DNA from: Prochlorococcus sp. AG-402-N23
GTDB taxonomy: Bacteria > Cyanobacteriota > Cyanobacteriia > PCC-6307 > Cyanobiaceae
Direction of reading: 5' to 3'
Assembly: GCA_003216355.1 (NCBI GenBank)
Contig: QCIX01000001.1
Location: forward strand, 1 to 64,000
Length of the DNA: 64,000 nucleotides
A program made the translations under genes and the position numbers. The notes under the pieces were generated by a model, which was not told the origin of the DNA, ran no database searches, and worked only from the letters and a program-made list of their open reading frames with translations. This document shows positions 1 to 7,914 of this stretch, piece by piece. How positions within the stretch are numbered: position 1 is the first letter of the stretch; each line of letters opens with the position of its first letter.

Positions 1-950
1 GGCAGAACAACTAACATTGGAAGACTAATTGCTGCTAATTCTGCAGTATTTGCTCCTACAGTTGTAATTGCAAGATCACATTCTTTTAATATTTCATAGC
101 AGGGATGTTTCTTGATTAGATAAATCTTTGTATTTTTTGATGTTTCAATTACATAATCAAAACGAGAGTCTTTGAAGTTTTTAATTGTTTTGATTTTTGA
201 TGAGTAATATTTAGCAATTGGATTTTTGTTGCTTTGAAAAAATAAATATTCACTTTTATCAGTAGTTGGGGCAATGGGAATTATAAAATGTATATTTTGA
301 TTTTCTTCAGCGATATGATCTGCAACTTCTAAAAAGAAAGGAATTCCAACAGAAAGCTTTGCTTTCTTAGAACCAGGCAACAATGCAATGTAGTGTTTTT
401 CTTTATTTTTTAATGATATTTCGCTATTAAGTTTGATATCTGCCATCAAATCGCCAATGACTTTACATTTATATTTATATCTTTTAGGTATTAACTCTTT
501 TACTTTTAAATTCATAGCAGCAATTTCGTTGGTCCATTTAGGCCATCGCGAAACCCATTCAGCATATGTGATATTTAAATATCCTAATCTTTTAGCTAAT
601 AAAATGCTCCAAAATTGATCCCCACCAAGGAAAATAACTACCCCTTTTTTTGGCCAATTAGCAAAAGAATTTGGCTTTATTAATAATTTCCAAAAACTTT
701 TGGATTTTGTAATTAATTCAAATTTGTTCCATGAATTTGCAACTAAAAATTCTTTACCAGTGGCATTTGGGCAAGGAACAAGGACTAACCTAAGAGTAAA
801 ATTGTGTTTATCGTCATCACAGAGTGATTTATTTATTTTGTTAAGCTCATCAACTACAGGATTTACCCATGTAGTTAATTCACCAGGACCATTGGAAATT
901 ATAACTACTGCAATTGATTTTTTTTTCACTGCAGTTAAACCAGAATACAT
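1..950 (-). CDS. LpxB-like glycosyltransferase, 3' end cut by window edge
   Basis: This gene runs off the left edge; about 316 codons are visible from an ATG at 950. My translation shows an N-terminal SNGPGELTTWVNP segment, a VIFLGGDQFWSILLAKRLG segment near residue 110, an LLPGSKKAKL segment near residue 200, and a C-terminal TTVGANTAELAAI segment. This resembles the lipid-A-disaccharide-synthase (GT19) fold, where the last segment corresponds to the donor-sugar site. Cyanobacteria carry such proteins without a confirmed substrate, so I would not call it lpxB. The start lies only 4 nt after the tRNA-Leu gene on the same strand, leaving no room for a separate promoter; a GTG at 929 is an alternative start. 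A second LpxB-like gene lies at 52643-53845. Confidence 0.75.
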   Translation of the reverse strand, partial: MYSGLTAVKKKSIAVVIISNGPGELTTWVNPVVDELNKINKSLCDDDKHNFTLRLVLVPCPNATGKEFLVANSWNKFELITKSKSFWKLLIKPNSFANWPKKGVVIFLGGDQFWSILLAKRLGYLNITYAEWVSRWPKWTNEIAAMNLKVKELIPKRYKYKCKVIGDLMADIKLNSEISLKNKEKHYIALLPGSKKAKLSVGIPFFLEVADHIAEENQNIHFIIPIAPTTDKSEYLFFQSNKNPIAKYYSSKIKTIKNFKDSRFDYVIETSKNTKIYLIKKHPCYEILKECDLAITTVGANTAELAAISLPMLVVL

Positions 951-954
951 TAAA

Positions 955-1036
955 TGCGGACGGCGAGACTTGAACTCGCAAGGCCGAAGCCACACGCTCC
1001 TTAGACGTGCGCGTCTACCAATTCCGCCACGTCCGC
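955..1036 (-). tRNA. tRNA-Leu (anticodon AAG)
   Basis: Reading the minus strand gives a class II tRNA of 82 nt without an encoded CCA. The acceptor stem GCGGACG pairs with CGTCCGC and is followed by discriminator A. The D arm begins TGGCGG. The anticodon stem CACGT/GCGTG (last pair U-G) closes the loop CTAAGGA, there is a long variable arm with a TTCG loop, and the T stem GCGAG/CTCGC closes TTCAAGT. The long variable arm and the D-arm sequence match bacterial leucine tRNAs. The seven-base loop puts AAG at positions 34-36 (plus-strand 1000-1002), so A34 would read CUN codons, probably as inosine or by extended wobble. An LpxB-like gene starts 4 nt downstream. Confidence 0.9.
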
Positions 1037-1295
1037 AAAGGGTTTTCAGCAACCGAGGGATACCTAAACCTTAAAAATATCATACATTATTGGCTGAAAT
1101 AAGCATGTAGTTCGAAAAGAGTTTTTTGGAAGATAAGGAATAATTTTTCTATTGCATAAAACAAATATTTATACATATATAACGTTTTAGGTTGTATTGT
1201 AAAAATGTCCTCTGATCACTAAAAAATTTTGTTGAATAATTTGGCAAATAATTTTTTATTTTAAGTCATTTCATTTCTTCAATATTATTTTCATA

Positions 1296-2642
1296 ATGGT
1301 TGAAAAAGTTTTAATTGCTAATCGTGGAGAAATAGCTTTACGAATTGTCAGAAGTTGTAGAGAACTAGGTATTGCAACCGTTGCAGTTTTTAGCACTGTA
1401 GATAAAAAAGCATTGCATGTTCAGCTTGCTGATGAGGCGGTTTGCGTCGGAGATTCATTAAGTAATAAGAGTTATTTAAATATTCCAAATATACTTGCTG
1501 CTGCTACATCGAGAGGAGTTGATGCTATTCATCCTGGTTATGGATTTCTTGCGGAAAATGATAAATTTGCTGAAATGTGTAACGATCATGGCATAGTTTT
1601 TATTGGCCCATCTCCTAAAGCTATTAGATCTATGGGAGATAAATCTACAGCTAAAGAAACTATGGAAGCAGTTGGAGTTCCAACAGTACCTGGTAGTAAA
1701 GGTTTGTTATCAAATGTTGATGAGGCTTATAAATTGGCAGATGATATTGGCTATCCGGTAATTATTAAAGCGACTGCTGGAGGAGGCGGAAGAGGTATGA
1801 GGTTGGTTGAAAACTCTGATAATCTCGAAAAAATGTTTAAAGCAGCTCAAGGCGAAGCAGAAGCAGCTTTTGGTAATGATGGTTTATATATGGAGAAATT
1901 TATAAAGAAGCCAAGACATGTAGAAATTCAAATTTTGGCCGACAGGTCGGGCAATGTTGTTCATTTAGGAGAACGAGATTGTTCAGTTCAAAGAAGACAT
2001 CAGAAGTTACTAGAAGAGTCTCCTAGTCCTGCAATTAACACTGAGCTAAGAAAAAAAATGGGGAACGCAGCTATTGCTGCTGCAAAAAGTATCGGCTACG
2101 AAGGAGCGGGGACAGTTGAATTTTTAGTTGATGATGATAATTTTTATTTTATGGAGATGAATACTAGGATTCAAGTTGAACATCCTGTTACTGAAATGGT
2201 TACAGGAGTTGATTTAATAGCTGAGCAAATTAAAATCGCAAGCGGAGCAAACTTGGAATTTAAACAGGATGATATCCATTTAAACGGTCATGCCATTGAA
2301 TGTAGAATTAATGCTGAAGATCCTTCTCACAATTTCCGACCATCACCTGGAAAAATAACTGGGTGGCTTCCTCCTGGTGGCCCTGGTGTAAGGGTGGATA
2401 GTCATGTTTATACAGGCTATGAAATACCTCCTTTTTATGATTCATTAATTGGTAAATTAATAGTCTGGGGAAAAGATCGTAATACTGCAATTAAACGTAT
2501 GAATAGAGCTTTAAATGAATGTGCAGTAACTGGTATTCCTACTACAATTAACTTCCATCTAACCTTACTGAATAAATCTAAATTTAAGCAGGGTAAGATT
2601 CATACTAAATATGTAGAAGAAGAATTATTGCCAAATTACTGA
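1296..2642 (+). CDS. accC: Biotin carboxylase subunit of acetyl-CoA carboxylase
   Basis: The enzyme carboxylates biotin on BCCP using ATP and bicarbonate, the first half-reaction of fatty-acid synthesis. The 448 residues match the usual length of about 450. Visible are the N-terminal [11 protein letters not shown] motif, [10 protein letters not shown] near residue 80, the ATP-grasp glycine loop GGGGRGM near 163, [12 protein letters not shown], and the catalytic [16 protein letters not shown] stretch. The start is ATG, with no strong Shine-Dalgarno upstream. It stands alone, as accC often does in cyanobacteria where acc genes are dispersed; 259 bp separate it from the divergent tRNA-Leu and presumably hold its promoter. 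Convergent with the YggT gene. Confidence 0.97.
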   Translation: MVEKVLIANRGEIALRIVRSCRELGIATVAVFSTVDKKALHVQLADEAVCVGDSLSNKSYLNIPNILAAATSRGVDAIHPGYGFLAENDKFAEMCNDHGIVFIGPSPKAIRSMGDKSTAKETMEAVGVPTVPGSKGLLSNVDEAYKLADDIGYPVIIKATAGGGGRGMRLVENSDNLEKMFKAAQGEAEAAFGNDGLYMEKFIKKPRHVEIQILADRSGNVVHLGERDCSVQRRHQKLLEESPSPAINTELRKKMGNAAIAAAKSIGYEGAGTVEFLVDDDNFYFMEMNTRIQVEHPVTEMVTGVDLIAEQIKIASGANLEFKQDDIHLNGHAIECRINAEDPSHNFRPSPGKITGWLPPGGPGVRVDSHVYTGYEIPPFYDSLIGKLIVWGKDRNTAIKRMNRALNECAVTGIPTTINFHLTLLNKSKFKQGKIHTKYVEEELLPNY

Positions 2643-2659
2643 GAAATAATTAAATGTTT

Positions 2660-2974
2660 CTATGAAATATGTGAATGTAATGCAAGTTTTATAAGACCTT
2701 GCTGACCGACTAAAATTTCTCTTAAAAAGCTTATAACTCCAATCCAAATTACGGGTCCAACATCAACGCCTCCAATAGGAGGAATTAGTTTTCTTGTTAA
2801 ATTAAGAATAGAGCTTGATGGTATTGAAATTAATAACCATAAACCTTTACTTAAATCAATTTTTGGGTACCAAGTAAGTATTAATCGTATTAGAAAAACT
2901 ATAGTTAGATATGAAAGAGAAATTCCTAAACTAATATCTAAAATATGAAGAGAGTTTGCAAGCAAGGAAATCAC
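2660..2974 (-). CDS. YggT family integral membrane protein
   Basis: A 104-residue, strongly hydrophobic protein with two clear membrane-spanning stretches (about residues 10-35 and 70-90). Between them is the family-type segment LILTWYPKIDLSKGLW, followed by LTRKLIPPIGGVDVGPV. This pattern is typical of YggT/Ycf19 proteins. The plastid relative CCB3 acts in cytochrome b6 maturation, and other members affect thylakoid nucleoid or cell-division organisation; which role applies here cannot be read from sequence. It converges on accC (17 bp gap) and is divergent from psbX (80 bp gap). Confidence 0.85.
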   Translation of the reverse strand: MISLLANSLHILDISLGISLSYLTIVFLIRLILTWYPKIDLSKGLWLLISIPSSSILNLTRKLIPPIGGVDVGPVIWIGVISFLREILVGQQGLIKLALHSHIS

Positions 2975-3054
2975 AATTATTTAATTCATCTTAATAAATA
3001 ACCCATTGAAACGTATTTAATTCGTATTATAAATTGAGAATTTAATATTTAAAA

Positions 3055-3240
3055 GTGTTTCAAATCTCAAATTTATTACTAGCTGCAGATTTTTCTGCTG
3101 AAGTTGCAAATAATTCCGCAGTTGGAATGATTGGTAGTTTTATTGCCGCTGCCTTAATTATCGTTATTCCAGCCACTGCATTTTTGATTTTTGTCAGCCA
3201 GAAAGATTCTCTTGATCGTACTTCTACTGGAAGACGCTAG
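3055..3240 (+). CDS. psbX: Photosystem II protein PsbX
   Basis: A 61-residue protein with one membrane span (about residues 24-47, [20 protein letters not shown]) and a polar C-terminus ending [10 protein letters not shown], both characteristic of picocyanobacterial PsbX. PsbX is a small single-helix subunit at the periphery of photosystem II near cytochrome b559 and the quinone exchange channel. The predicted start is GTG; no ATG occurs in frame until Met25, inside the membrane span, so the GTG is needed. It is followed 80 bp later by ycf66 in the same orientation, so the two thylakoid genes may be cotranscribed. Confidence 0.9.
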   Translation: MFQISNLLLAADFSAEVANNSAVGMIGSFIAAALIIVIPATAFLIFVSQKDSLDRTSTGRR

Positions 3241-3320
3241 TTTTTGTAGAAGTTTTAAGTACACTATATATAGAGGGGGTATAAGTAACCCTTTAAAAAA
3301 TAAATTTTTGGAGAAAGAAT

Positions 3321-4250
3321 GTGGTCAATGCTAGTCTCAATTGGGCAAGTATTGTTGGTATAGTTCTCGCTGTATGCGGAGGAGGCCTTTATTTTTTGAG
3401 GTCCTTTAAGCCTGCCTTGGCAAGGGATTATGATGTTTTCTTCGCAGCAATTGGACTTTTGTGCGGAGGAATATTATTTTTTCAAGGTTGGAGGTTAGAT
3501 CCTATCCTTCAGTTTGGTCAGTTTTTATTAGCAGGAACTACAGTTTTTTTTGCATATGAAAGTGTGCGATTGAGGGGAGTTGCTACTGATCAAGCTAGAA
3601 GGTCATCTTATTTTGATGATGATCCTATTTCTGATGTTCCCAGAAATTCTAGAGGTAGATTTAATGACGATTATGATAGGTTTGAGGAATCTGAAAGACC
3701 ATCCAGAAGATTTAAACCTCAAGAAGATGAATTTGAAGAAGAGTATACTGAGGGGAGATCTCGTAGGAGGAATGTTGCAAGAGCTATACCCTCTGCTGCA
3801 GCAAGTAGAAGTAGGCCATCTACAAGGGAAATAAGTAAGTTTGAAAATGACGAACCTATAAGAAGGAGAAGACAGACTTCTGAAGATAGAATTAGTAAAC
3901 AACCAGAAACAAATAACTTTGGTGAGAGAAGAAATTTATCTCGCGATGAAGTTAAAACAGGGTCAAGACCCAGAATGAATCGTACAGTTTCTAGACAAGA
4001 TAATATATCTGCTTCCAGTGATTCTTCTCCATTACGAAAGAAACCTACTAGATCCCCTATTAAGCAGCAAACTTCAATAGCTCAAGTAGAAGATGCTTCA
4101 TTTAAAGATGCTAATCAAGCCAAAAAACCACGTGAGACGCGGAGAGTAAGCTCTTCAGCTAGATCAAGTTCAAAAAATCAAAATAGTAGATATAACGTTG
4201 GAACAAACAAGAAGAAACCTAGAGATAACAGTTCTAGATTTGATGATTAA
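3321..4250 (+). CDS. ycf66: Ycf66 family thylakoid protein with long basic tail
   Basis: The first 90 residues form the Ycf66 domain: hydrophobic segments around residues 8-25, 40-55 and 63-80, with the motif FKPALARDYDVFFAAIGLL between the first two. From about residue 95 to 309 the protein becomes a hydrophilic tail rich in Arg, Ser, Asp and Glu, low in complexity and probably disordered. Ycf66 is conserved in cyanobacteria and some plastids; its function is unknown. The start is GTG, supported by GGAGAAAG just upstream; the nearby ATG at 3319 is in another frame. The stop codon abuts the convergent hli gene with no gap. Confidence 0.88.
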   Translation: MVNASLNWASIVGIVLAVCGGGLYFLRSFKPALARDYDVFFAAIGLLCGGILFFQGWRLDPILQFGQFLLAGTTVFFAYESVRLRGVATDQARRSSYFDDDPISDVPRNSRGRFNDDYDRFEESERPSRRFKPQEDEFEEEYTEGRSRRRNVARAIPSAAASRSRPSTREISKFENDEPIRRRRQTSEDRISKQPETNNFGERRNLSRDEVKTGSRPRMNRTVSRQDNISASSDSSPLRKKPTRSPIKQQTSIAQVEDASFKDANQAKKPRETRRVSSSARSSSKNQNSRYNVGTNKKKPRDNSSRFDD

Positions 4251-4526
4251 TTAAAAGATTCCTGCCCATTTTAAAAACGATTGTTTACTAAATAATTCAA
4301 TTAATATTATTGCAAGGAAGCCAATCATTGCAAATCTTCCATTAGTTGTTTCAGAATAACTACTCCATCCAAATTTATATTGATCTTTAATTTCTATAGA
4401 TTTATCGTCTAGTTTATTGTCTCCAATTTCTTCATTGCTGTAATTTGGATCTTTCTGCTGTGCTATAAAACTCTCATTGTCTAAATTAGTTGCTTCTGAG
4501 TTAGTTTGTTCTTCTTTAGAATTCAT
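4251..4526 (-). CDS. hli: High-light-inducible protein (Hli), 91 aa
   Basis: The C-terminal half carries the single chlorophyll-binding helix of the CAB/ELIP/HLIP family: ETTNGRFAMIGFLAIILIE at about residues 59-77, with the conserved E-x2-N-G-R-x-A-M chlorophyll-ligand pattern. The first 55 residues are an acidic, Asn- and Glu-rich extension typical of the longer Prochlorococcus Hli proteins. These proteins protect photosystem assembly intermediates and dissipate excess light energy. It lies 8 bp downstream of the ABC exporter gene on the same strand and is probably cotranscribed with it. It converges on ycf66 with directly adjacent stops. Confidence 0.92.
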   Translation of the reverse strand: MNSKEEQTNSEATNLDNESFIAQQKDPNYSNEEIGDNKLDDKSIEIKDQYKFGWSSYSETTNGRFAMIGFLAIILIELFSKQSFLKWAGIF

Positions 4527-4534
4527 TTTTTTTG

Positions 4535-6517
4535 TTAATCCTTAAAATTATACTTATCAGAAGTCAATAATTTCCAGTCTCCTTGTCCATTTAATTCTAA
4601 AATATTCTCATGAAACTCTTTCAAGCTAGGTCTATGTCCAACACTAATAAGAGAAAGTTCTCGTTCCTTTAGTAAACTATATAGTTTTTTTTCAGTTTTA
4701 ATATCTAAAGCACTTGTTGCTTCATCAAGTACTGCAAATCTTGGAGAATTTAGTAAGAGTCTTGCAAAAGCTAATCTTTGTTGCTCGCCTAGGGAAAGAA
4801 TTCGTGGCCAATCTTGTTTGATATCAAGATTAGGATACCGATCCACTAAGGTTATTAAATTTACTTCATGAAGAACAGAAGTAAGATGTTCATCACTAAA
4901 TTTCTTAACTTCTGTGGGATAACATAATTGTTCCCTTAAAGAACCAAGTAACATATATGGTTTTTGAGGTATGAATAGTAGTTCTCCAATTTTAGGTTTT
5001 TTAATTACTCCCTGATCGGGTTCCCATAAACCACTAATCATTCTTAGTAAAGATGTTTTTCCGCACCCAGATGGTCCTACAACCAAAAGTGATTGATTAT
5101 TGTCGATGCTCAAATTTAAATTTTTAATTATTGTTTTATTTGATCCTGGTGGACAAAGGTCGGCATTATTAATAAGAATTGAGGGATAATCTGAAATAAC
5201 GTTTTGATTGCTTGTTGGGTTGGTTTGACTAATGGATTCAACTTTTGATTGGAATCCTTCTAATCTGCCAATACCAGCAGTAAATTTTGCAAGTTCTTCG
5301 ATTTGATTAACAATGAAAAATAACGAACCCTCGACCATTCCAAATGCAAAGCTTGCCTGAATAAAGCGTCCATAATCAATATCACCTTTAAAGTAAGGGA
5401 CTGCCATTATTAAATATGGGAAGAAATTTCCTGCATAATTAATGGATCTTCTCATGACGTCTATTATTACTCTCCATATAATCAGTAAATTAAAGTTTCT
5501 CACCACTTCTCCTAAGCGTCTTTCAGTTTCACTTCGCTCAGGATTCTCCCCAGAGTAAAAGGCTATTGATTCAGCATTATCTCTAATATGTACTAAGCCA
5601 TATCGAAAATCAGCTTCATATCTAAGTTGATCAAAATCAATCTTTACAAGATTTTTTCCAGCAATTAAAAGGATAGAAGTTGCAAATGCAGCGTAACCAA
5701 ATAAAGAAAAAGTAAGTGTTGTACTAATACTCCATAAAATAAGAATATTAAGTGAAAATGTTAGCAGGGCATCAAAAATACCTAATGTGAAAGAGAGACT
5801 TTGTCCGGTAAAAGCTCGGGTATCATCTGTGATTCTTTGGTCAGGATTATCTACATCGGTTTGTTCTTCATCATTGGGATTTAATTGGTAATAAGCTTTA
5901 TTAGTCATATAATCTTTAACCAAACTTTTTGAAAGCCATTCTCTCCAAATTATTCCTAACTTATATGTAAAAAATATTTGGGAAACACGTATTGGTAGAG
6001 CCACAGCGAAACAACAAGCGTAAATCCCCAATATCCGATAAAACCCTTCTTCTTGTTTTTCTACCAGAGCATTTGTTAAATCTCTTGCAATGAATCCAAT
6101 ACCTGCGTTTATTCCGTTTACAGCTAAAAGCATTAATACAATTATCGCAAGGAATAACCAATGTAACCATCTACGGTTTTTTAATTGACGTCTTAAGCTA
6201 AAAAAGCTCCCTGATCCAATCAGAAATAAGGCAGAGAAAAGCAATCCCCAGCTACCAGCCCAAATTGAATTGACAGTGCTTACTACACCTCCAAAATACT
6301 TTTCAAGAAAAATTGGTTGAAAGCTTTCAAAAAAACTAATTATTCCTGTAAGACCAACAAGTACTACCCCTCCAACACAAAATAAAAGAGAAATCAAAAG
6401 CCATATGAATTGAAATCCATTACATTGATCTATGGGAAGAAAAAAAGGCTGAGATAGCTTCCTTAATTTTTGTAATTGGTACAATATTTTGGTTTTATTA
6501 TTAATTACTTTATTCAT
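4535..6517 (-). CDS. ABC exporter, ABCD/SbmA-BacA-like (membrane domain fused to ATPase)
   Basis: A 660-residue half-transporter. Residues about 30-400 hold six predicted membrane spans. The nucleotide-binding domain has Walker A GPSGCGKTSLLR near residue 477, the signature LSLGEQQRLAFAR near 595, and Walker B FAVLDEATSALD. The EEGFYRILGIYACCFAVALPIR region and domain order match the YddA/SbmA_BacA and peroxisomal ABCD group, whose substrates include peptides, cobalamin and fatty-acid derivatives; the substrate here is unknown. It sits 42 bp downstream of a small membrane-protein gene and 8 bp upstream of hli, in a leftward run starting at def. Confidence 0.88.
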   Translation of the reverse strand: MNKVINNKTKILYQLQKLRKLSQPFFLPIDQCNGFQFIWLLISLLFCVGGVVLVGLTGIISFFESFQPIFLEKYFGGVVSTVNSIWAGSWGLLFSALFLIGSGSFFSLRRQLKNRRWLHWLFLAIIVLMLLAVNGINAGIGFIARDLTNALVEKQEEGFYRILGIYACCFAVALPIRVSQIFFTYKLGIIWREWLSKSLVKDYMTNKAYYQLNPNDEEQTDVDNPDQRITDDTRAFTGQSLSFTLGIFDALLTFSLNILILWSISTTLTFSLFGYAAFATSILLIAGKNLVKIDFDQLRYEADFRYGLVHIRDNAESIAFYSGENPERSETERRLGEVVRNFNLLIIWRVIIDVMRRSINYAGNFFPYLIMAVPYFKGDIDYGRFIQASFAFGMVEGSLFFIVNQIEELAKFTAGIGRLEGFQSKVESISQTNPTSNQNVISDYPSILINNADLCPPGSNKTIIKNLNLSIDNNQSLLVVGPSGCGKTSLLRMISGLWEPDQGVIKKPKIGELLFIPQKPYMLLGSLREQLCYPTEVKKFSDEHLTSVLHEVNLITLVDRYPNLDIKQDWPRILSLGEQQRLAFARLLLNSPRFAVLDEATSALDIKTEKKLYSLLKERELSLISVGHRPSLKEFHENILELNGQGDWKLLTSDKYNFKD

Positions 6518-6559
6518 TACTAGACTAGTTTTATAAGGTAAATTATAACTTTTAGCAGT

Positions 6560-6838
6560 CTATTGACCAAAGCCAATAAATGAAAGTGCCCAGTCAGGTA
6601 AATTTAAGTAATTCAAGATTGTCATATCAAATTTATGAACCTTTGGAAAAGATTTATCTAATACCCACCATAAAAGAAAAGGTAGATTAAATAAAATTTG
6701 TAATTGCCATTTATAAGTTAAAATCTTCCAAATTTTTATTAACTTAATTTTGAGTGAATCGTCTAAATCTTCCCAATTTTTTGAGATTAAATTGAATAAA
6801 TTTTTGGATTTTGTATTTAAGGAATCTGTTGTATTCAT
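6560..6838 (-). CDS. Conserved small protein, one probable membrane segment
   Basis: A 92-residue protein I do not recognise. It begins with a polar Asn/Lys-rich stretch. A hydrophobic, Trp-rich segment (ILFNLPFLLWWVLDKSF) follows around residues 49-65, and a second weakly hydrophobic segment ends in SFIGFGQ. It resembles the small lineage-specific proteins of Prochlorococcus that sit inside conserved operons. It lies 46 bp after the HIT gene and 42 bp before the ABC exporter, all leftward, so cotranscription is likely. The function cannot be inferred from sequence. Confidence 0.7.
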   Translation of the reverse strand: MNTTDSLNTKSKNLFNLISKNWEDLDDSLKIKLIKIWKILTYKWQLQILFNLPFLLWWVLDKSFPKVHKFDMTILNYLNLPDWALSFIGFGQ

Positions 6839-6884
6839 TATGTTTTTACTTATTTATAACCCATAAACTTTTCTTTCGAGAGTT

Positions 6885-7226
6885 TTAACCTGGGGGCCAA
6901 TTCATTTTTCTTCCAGATAAAAAATGAATATGTAAATGAAAAACTGTTTGTCCGGATTCTGCTCCAGTATTAATTACTGTTCTCCAATTAGTTAAATTTT
7001 TTGATTTAGCCATTTTACTACCAACAAAAAGTAAATGCCCTAATAAATTTGCATCTTCTTCAATACAATCTAATAAACTAATAATTGGCTTTTTTGGGAT
7101 CACTAAAAAATGTACTGGTGCTTGTGCTTGGATATCATTAAAAGCAATACAAAACTCATCTTCATAAAGCTTTTCGCATGGTATTTCTTTATTAATTATT
7201 TTTTGAAATATTGTAGTTTCAGTCAT
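6885..7226 (-). CDS. HIT-family nucleotide-binding protein (HinT-like)
   Basis: A 113-residue HIT protein. The histidine-triad motif HLHIHFL carries His97, His99 and His101, and the family's N-terminal I-x-KIINKEIPCEKLYEDE and PVHFLVIPKKPI segments are present. HinT-type enzymes hydrolyse purine nucleoside phosphoramidates and acyl-AMP adducts. The C-terminal GRKMNWPPG is typical of the bacterial HinT branch. The gene starts 4 nt after the def stop codon, so it is almost certainly translated from the def transcript. Confidence 0.92.
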   Translation of the reverse strand: MTETTIFQKIINKEIPCEKLYEDEFCIAFNDIQAQAPVHFLVIPKKPIISLLDCIEEDANLLGHLLFVGSKMAKSKNLTNWRTVINTGAESGQTVFHLHIHFLSGRKMNWPPG

Positions 7227-7230
7227 TAGA

Positions 7231-7836
7231 TTAATTAATAGAAATTACGTCTTTTTCGTTGAACCCTTCCTTTATAAGTTCTTTGTTCAAATCATCTTTT
7301 GATGTAACTCTATCAACAAATAATATTCCGTTTAAGTGATCCATTTCGTGTTGAATACACCTCGCTAGAAGTCCGTCTGCTTTCATTTTACGTGGTCTCC
7401 CCATTTCATCTCTAAATTTTAATTTTATAGTTGATGGTCGTACTACATTCAAATAGACGCCAGGTATACTCAAGCAGCCTTCTTCATATGAATTAAGGGT
7501 TGTTCCAAAGTCTGTAATTTCTGGATTAATTAATATAAGAGGTTCTGCTGCTGAATCTTCAAAATTTACATCTATGACAAGAAGCTCTTTGTTGATACCA
7601 ATTTGAGGTGCTGCAAGTCCAATTCCTTTAGCTGCGTACATGCTTTGAAGCATTTCTCTAGCAAGTTTTCTAATCGATTCGTCAACCTTAGTTATTCTTT
7701 TGGAATTTTGTCTTAATACATCATCACCAAGTTTATAAATATCTAGAGATGGCTTACCTGTTTGTTCTTTTGCAATTTTTTCTGAGCTTCCATTTGTTCT
7801 TGACTTTTTTGCAAGTTGTGAAAAATGGTTTGCCAC
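7231..7836 (-). CDS. def: Peptide deformylase
   Basis: The enzyme removes the formyl group from the N-terminal methionine of nascent proteins. All three metal-site motifs are visible: GIGLAAPQIG, EEGCLSIPG with the metal-binding Cys, and QHEMDHLNG with the two His ligands and catalytic Glu. At 201 residues it carries an N-terminal extension of about 25 polar residues compared with the E. coli enzyme, as in other cyanobacterial and plastid PDF1B-like forms. It is the first gene of the leftward def-HIT-small protein-ABC-hli run. The 78 bp between it and the divergent peptidase gene must hold both promoters. Confidence 0.95.
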   Translation of the reverse strand: MANHFSQLAKKSRTNGSSEKIAKEQTGKPSLDIYKLGDDVLRQNSKRITKVDESIRKLAREMLQSMYAAKGIGLAAPQIGINKELLVIDVNFEDSAAEPLILINPEITDFGTTLNSYEEGCLSIPGVYLNVVRPSTIKLKFRDEMGRPRKMKADGLLARCIQHEMDHLNGILFVDRVTSKDDLNKELIKEGFNEKDVISIN

Positions 7837-7914
7837 GTTAAAAAAAGTTTTTAATTAAGAGTTTAGCTATAAAAATACTAGCACTTTAATTTACTTTCTT
7901 TATATTTTTTTTAA

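Noticed and set aside
700-1074. 124-codon plus-strand frame across tRNA-Leu
   Set aside because: It reads antisense through the LpxB-like gene and then through the tRNA, so it is a chance frame.
3580-3902. Frames inside ycf66 on both strands
   Set aside because: They arise from the repetitive, charged codons of the Ycf66 tail; the ycf66 frame has the family domain and correct start.
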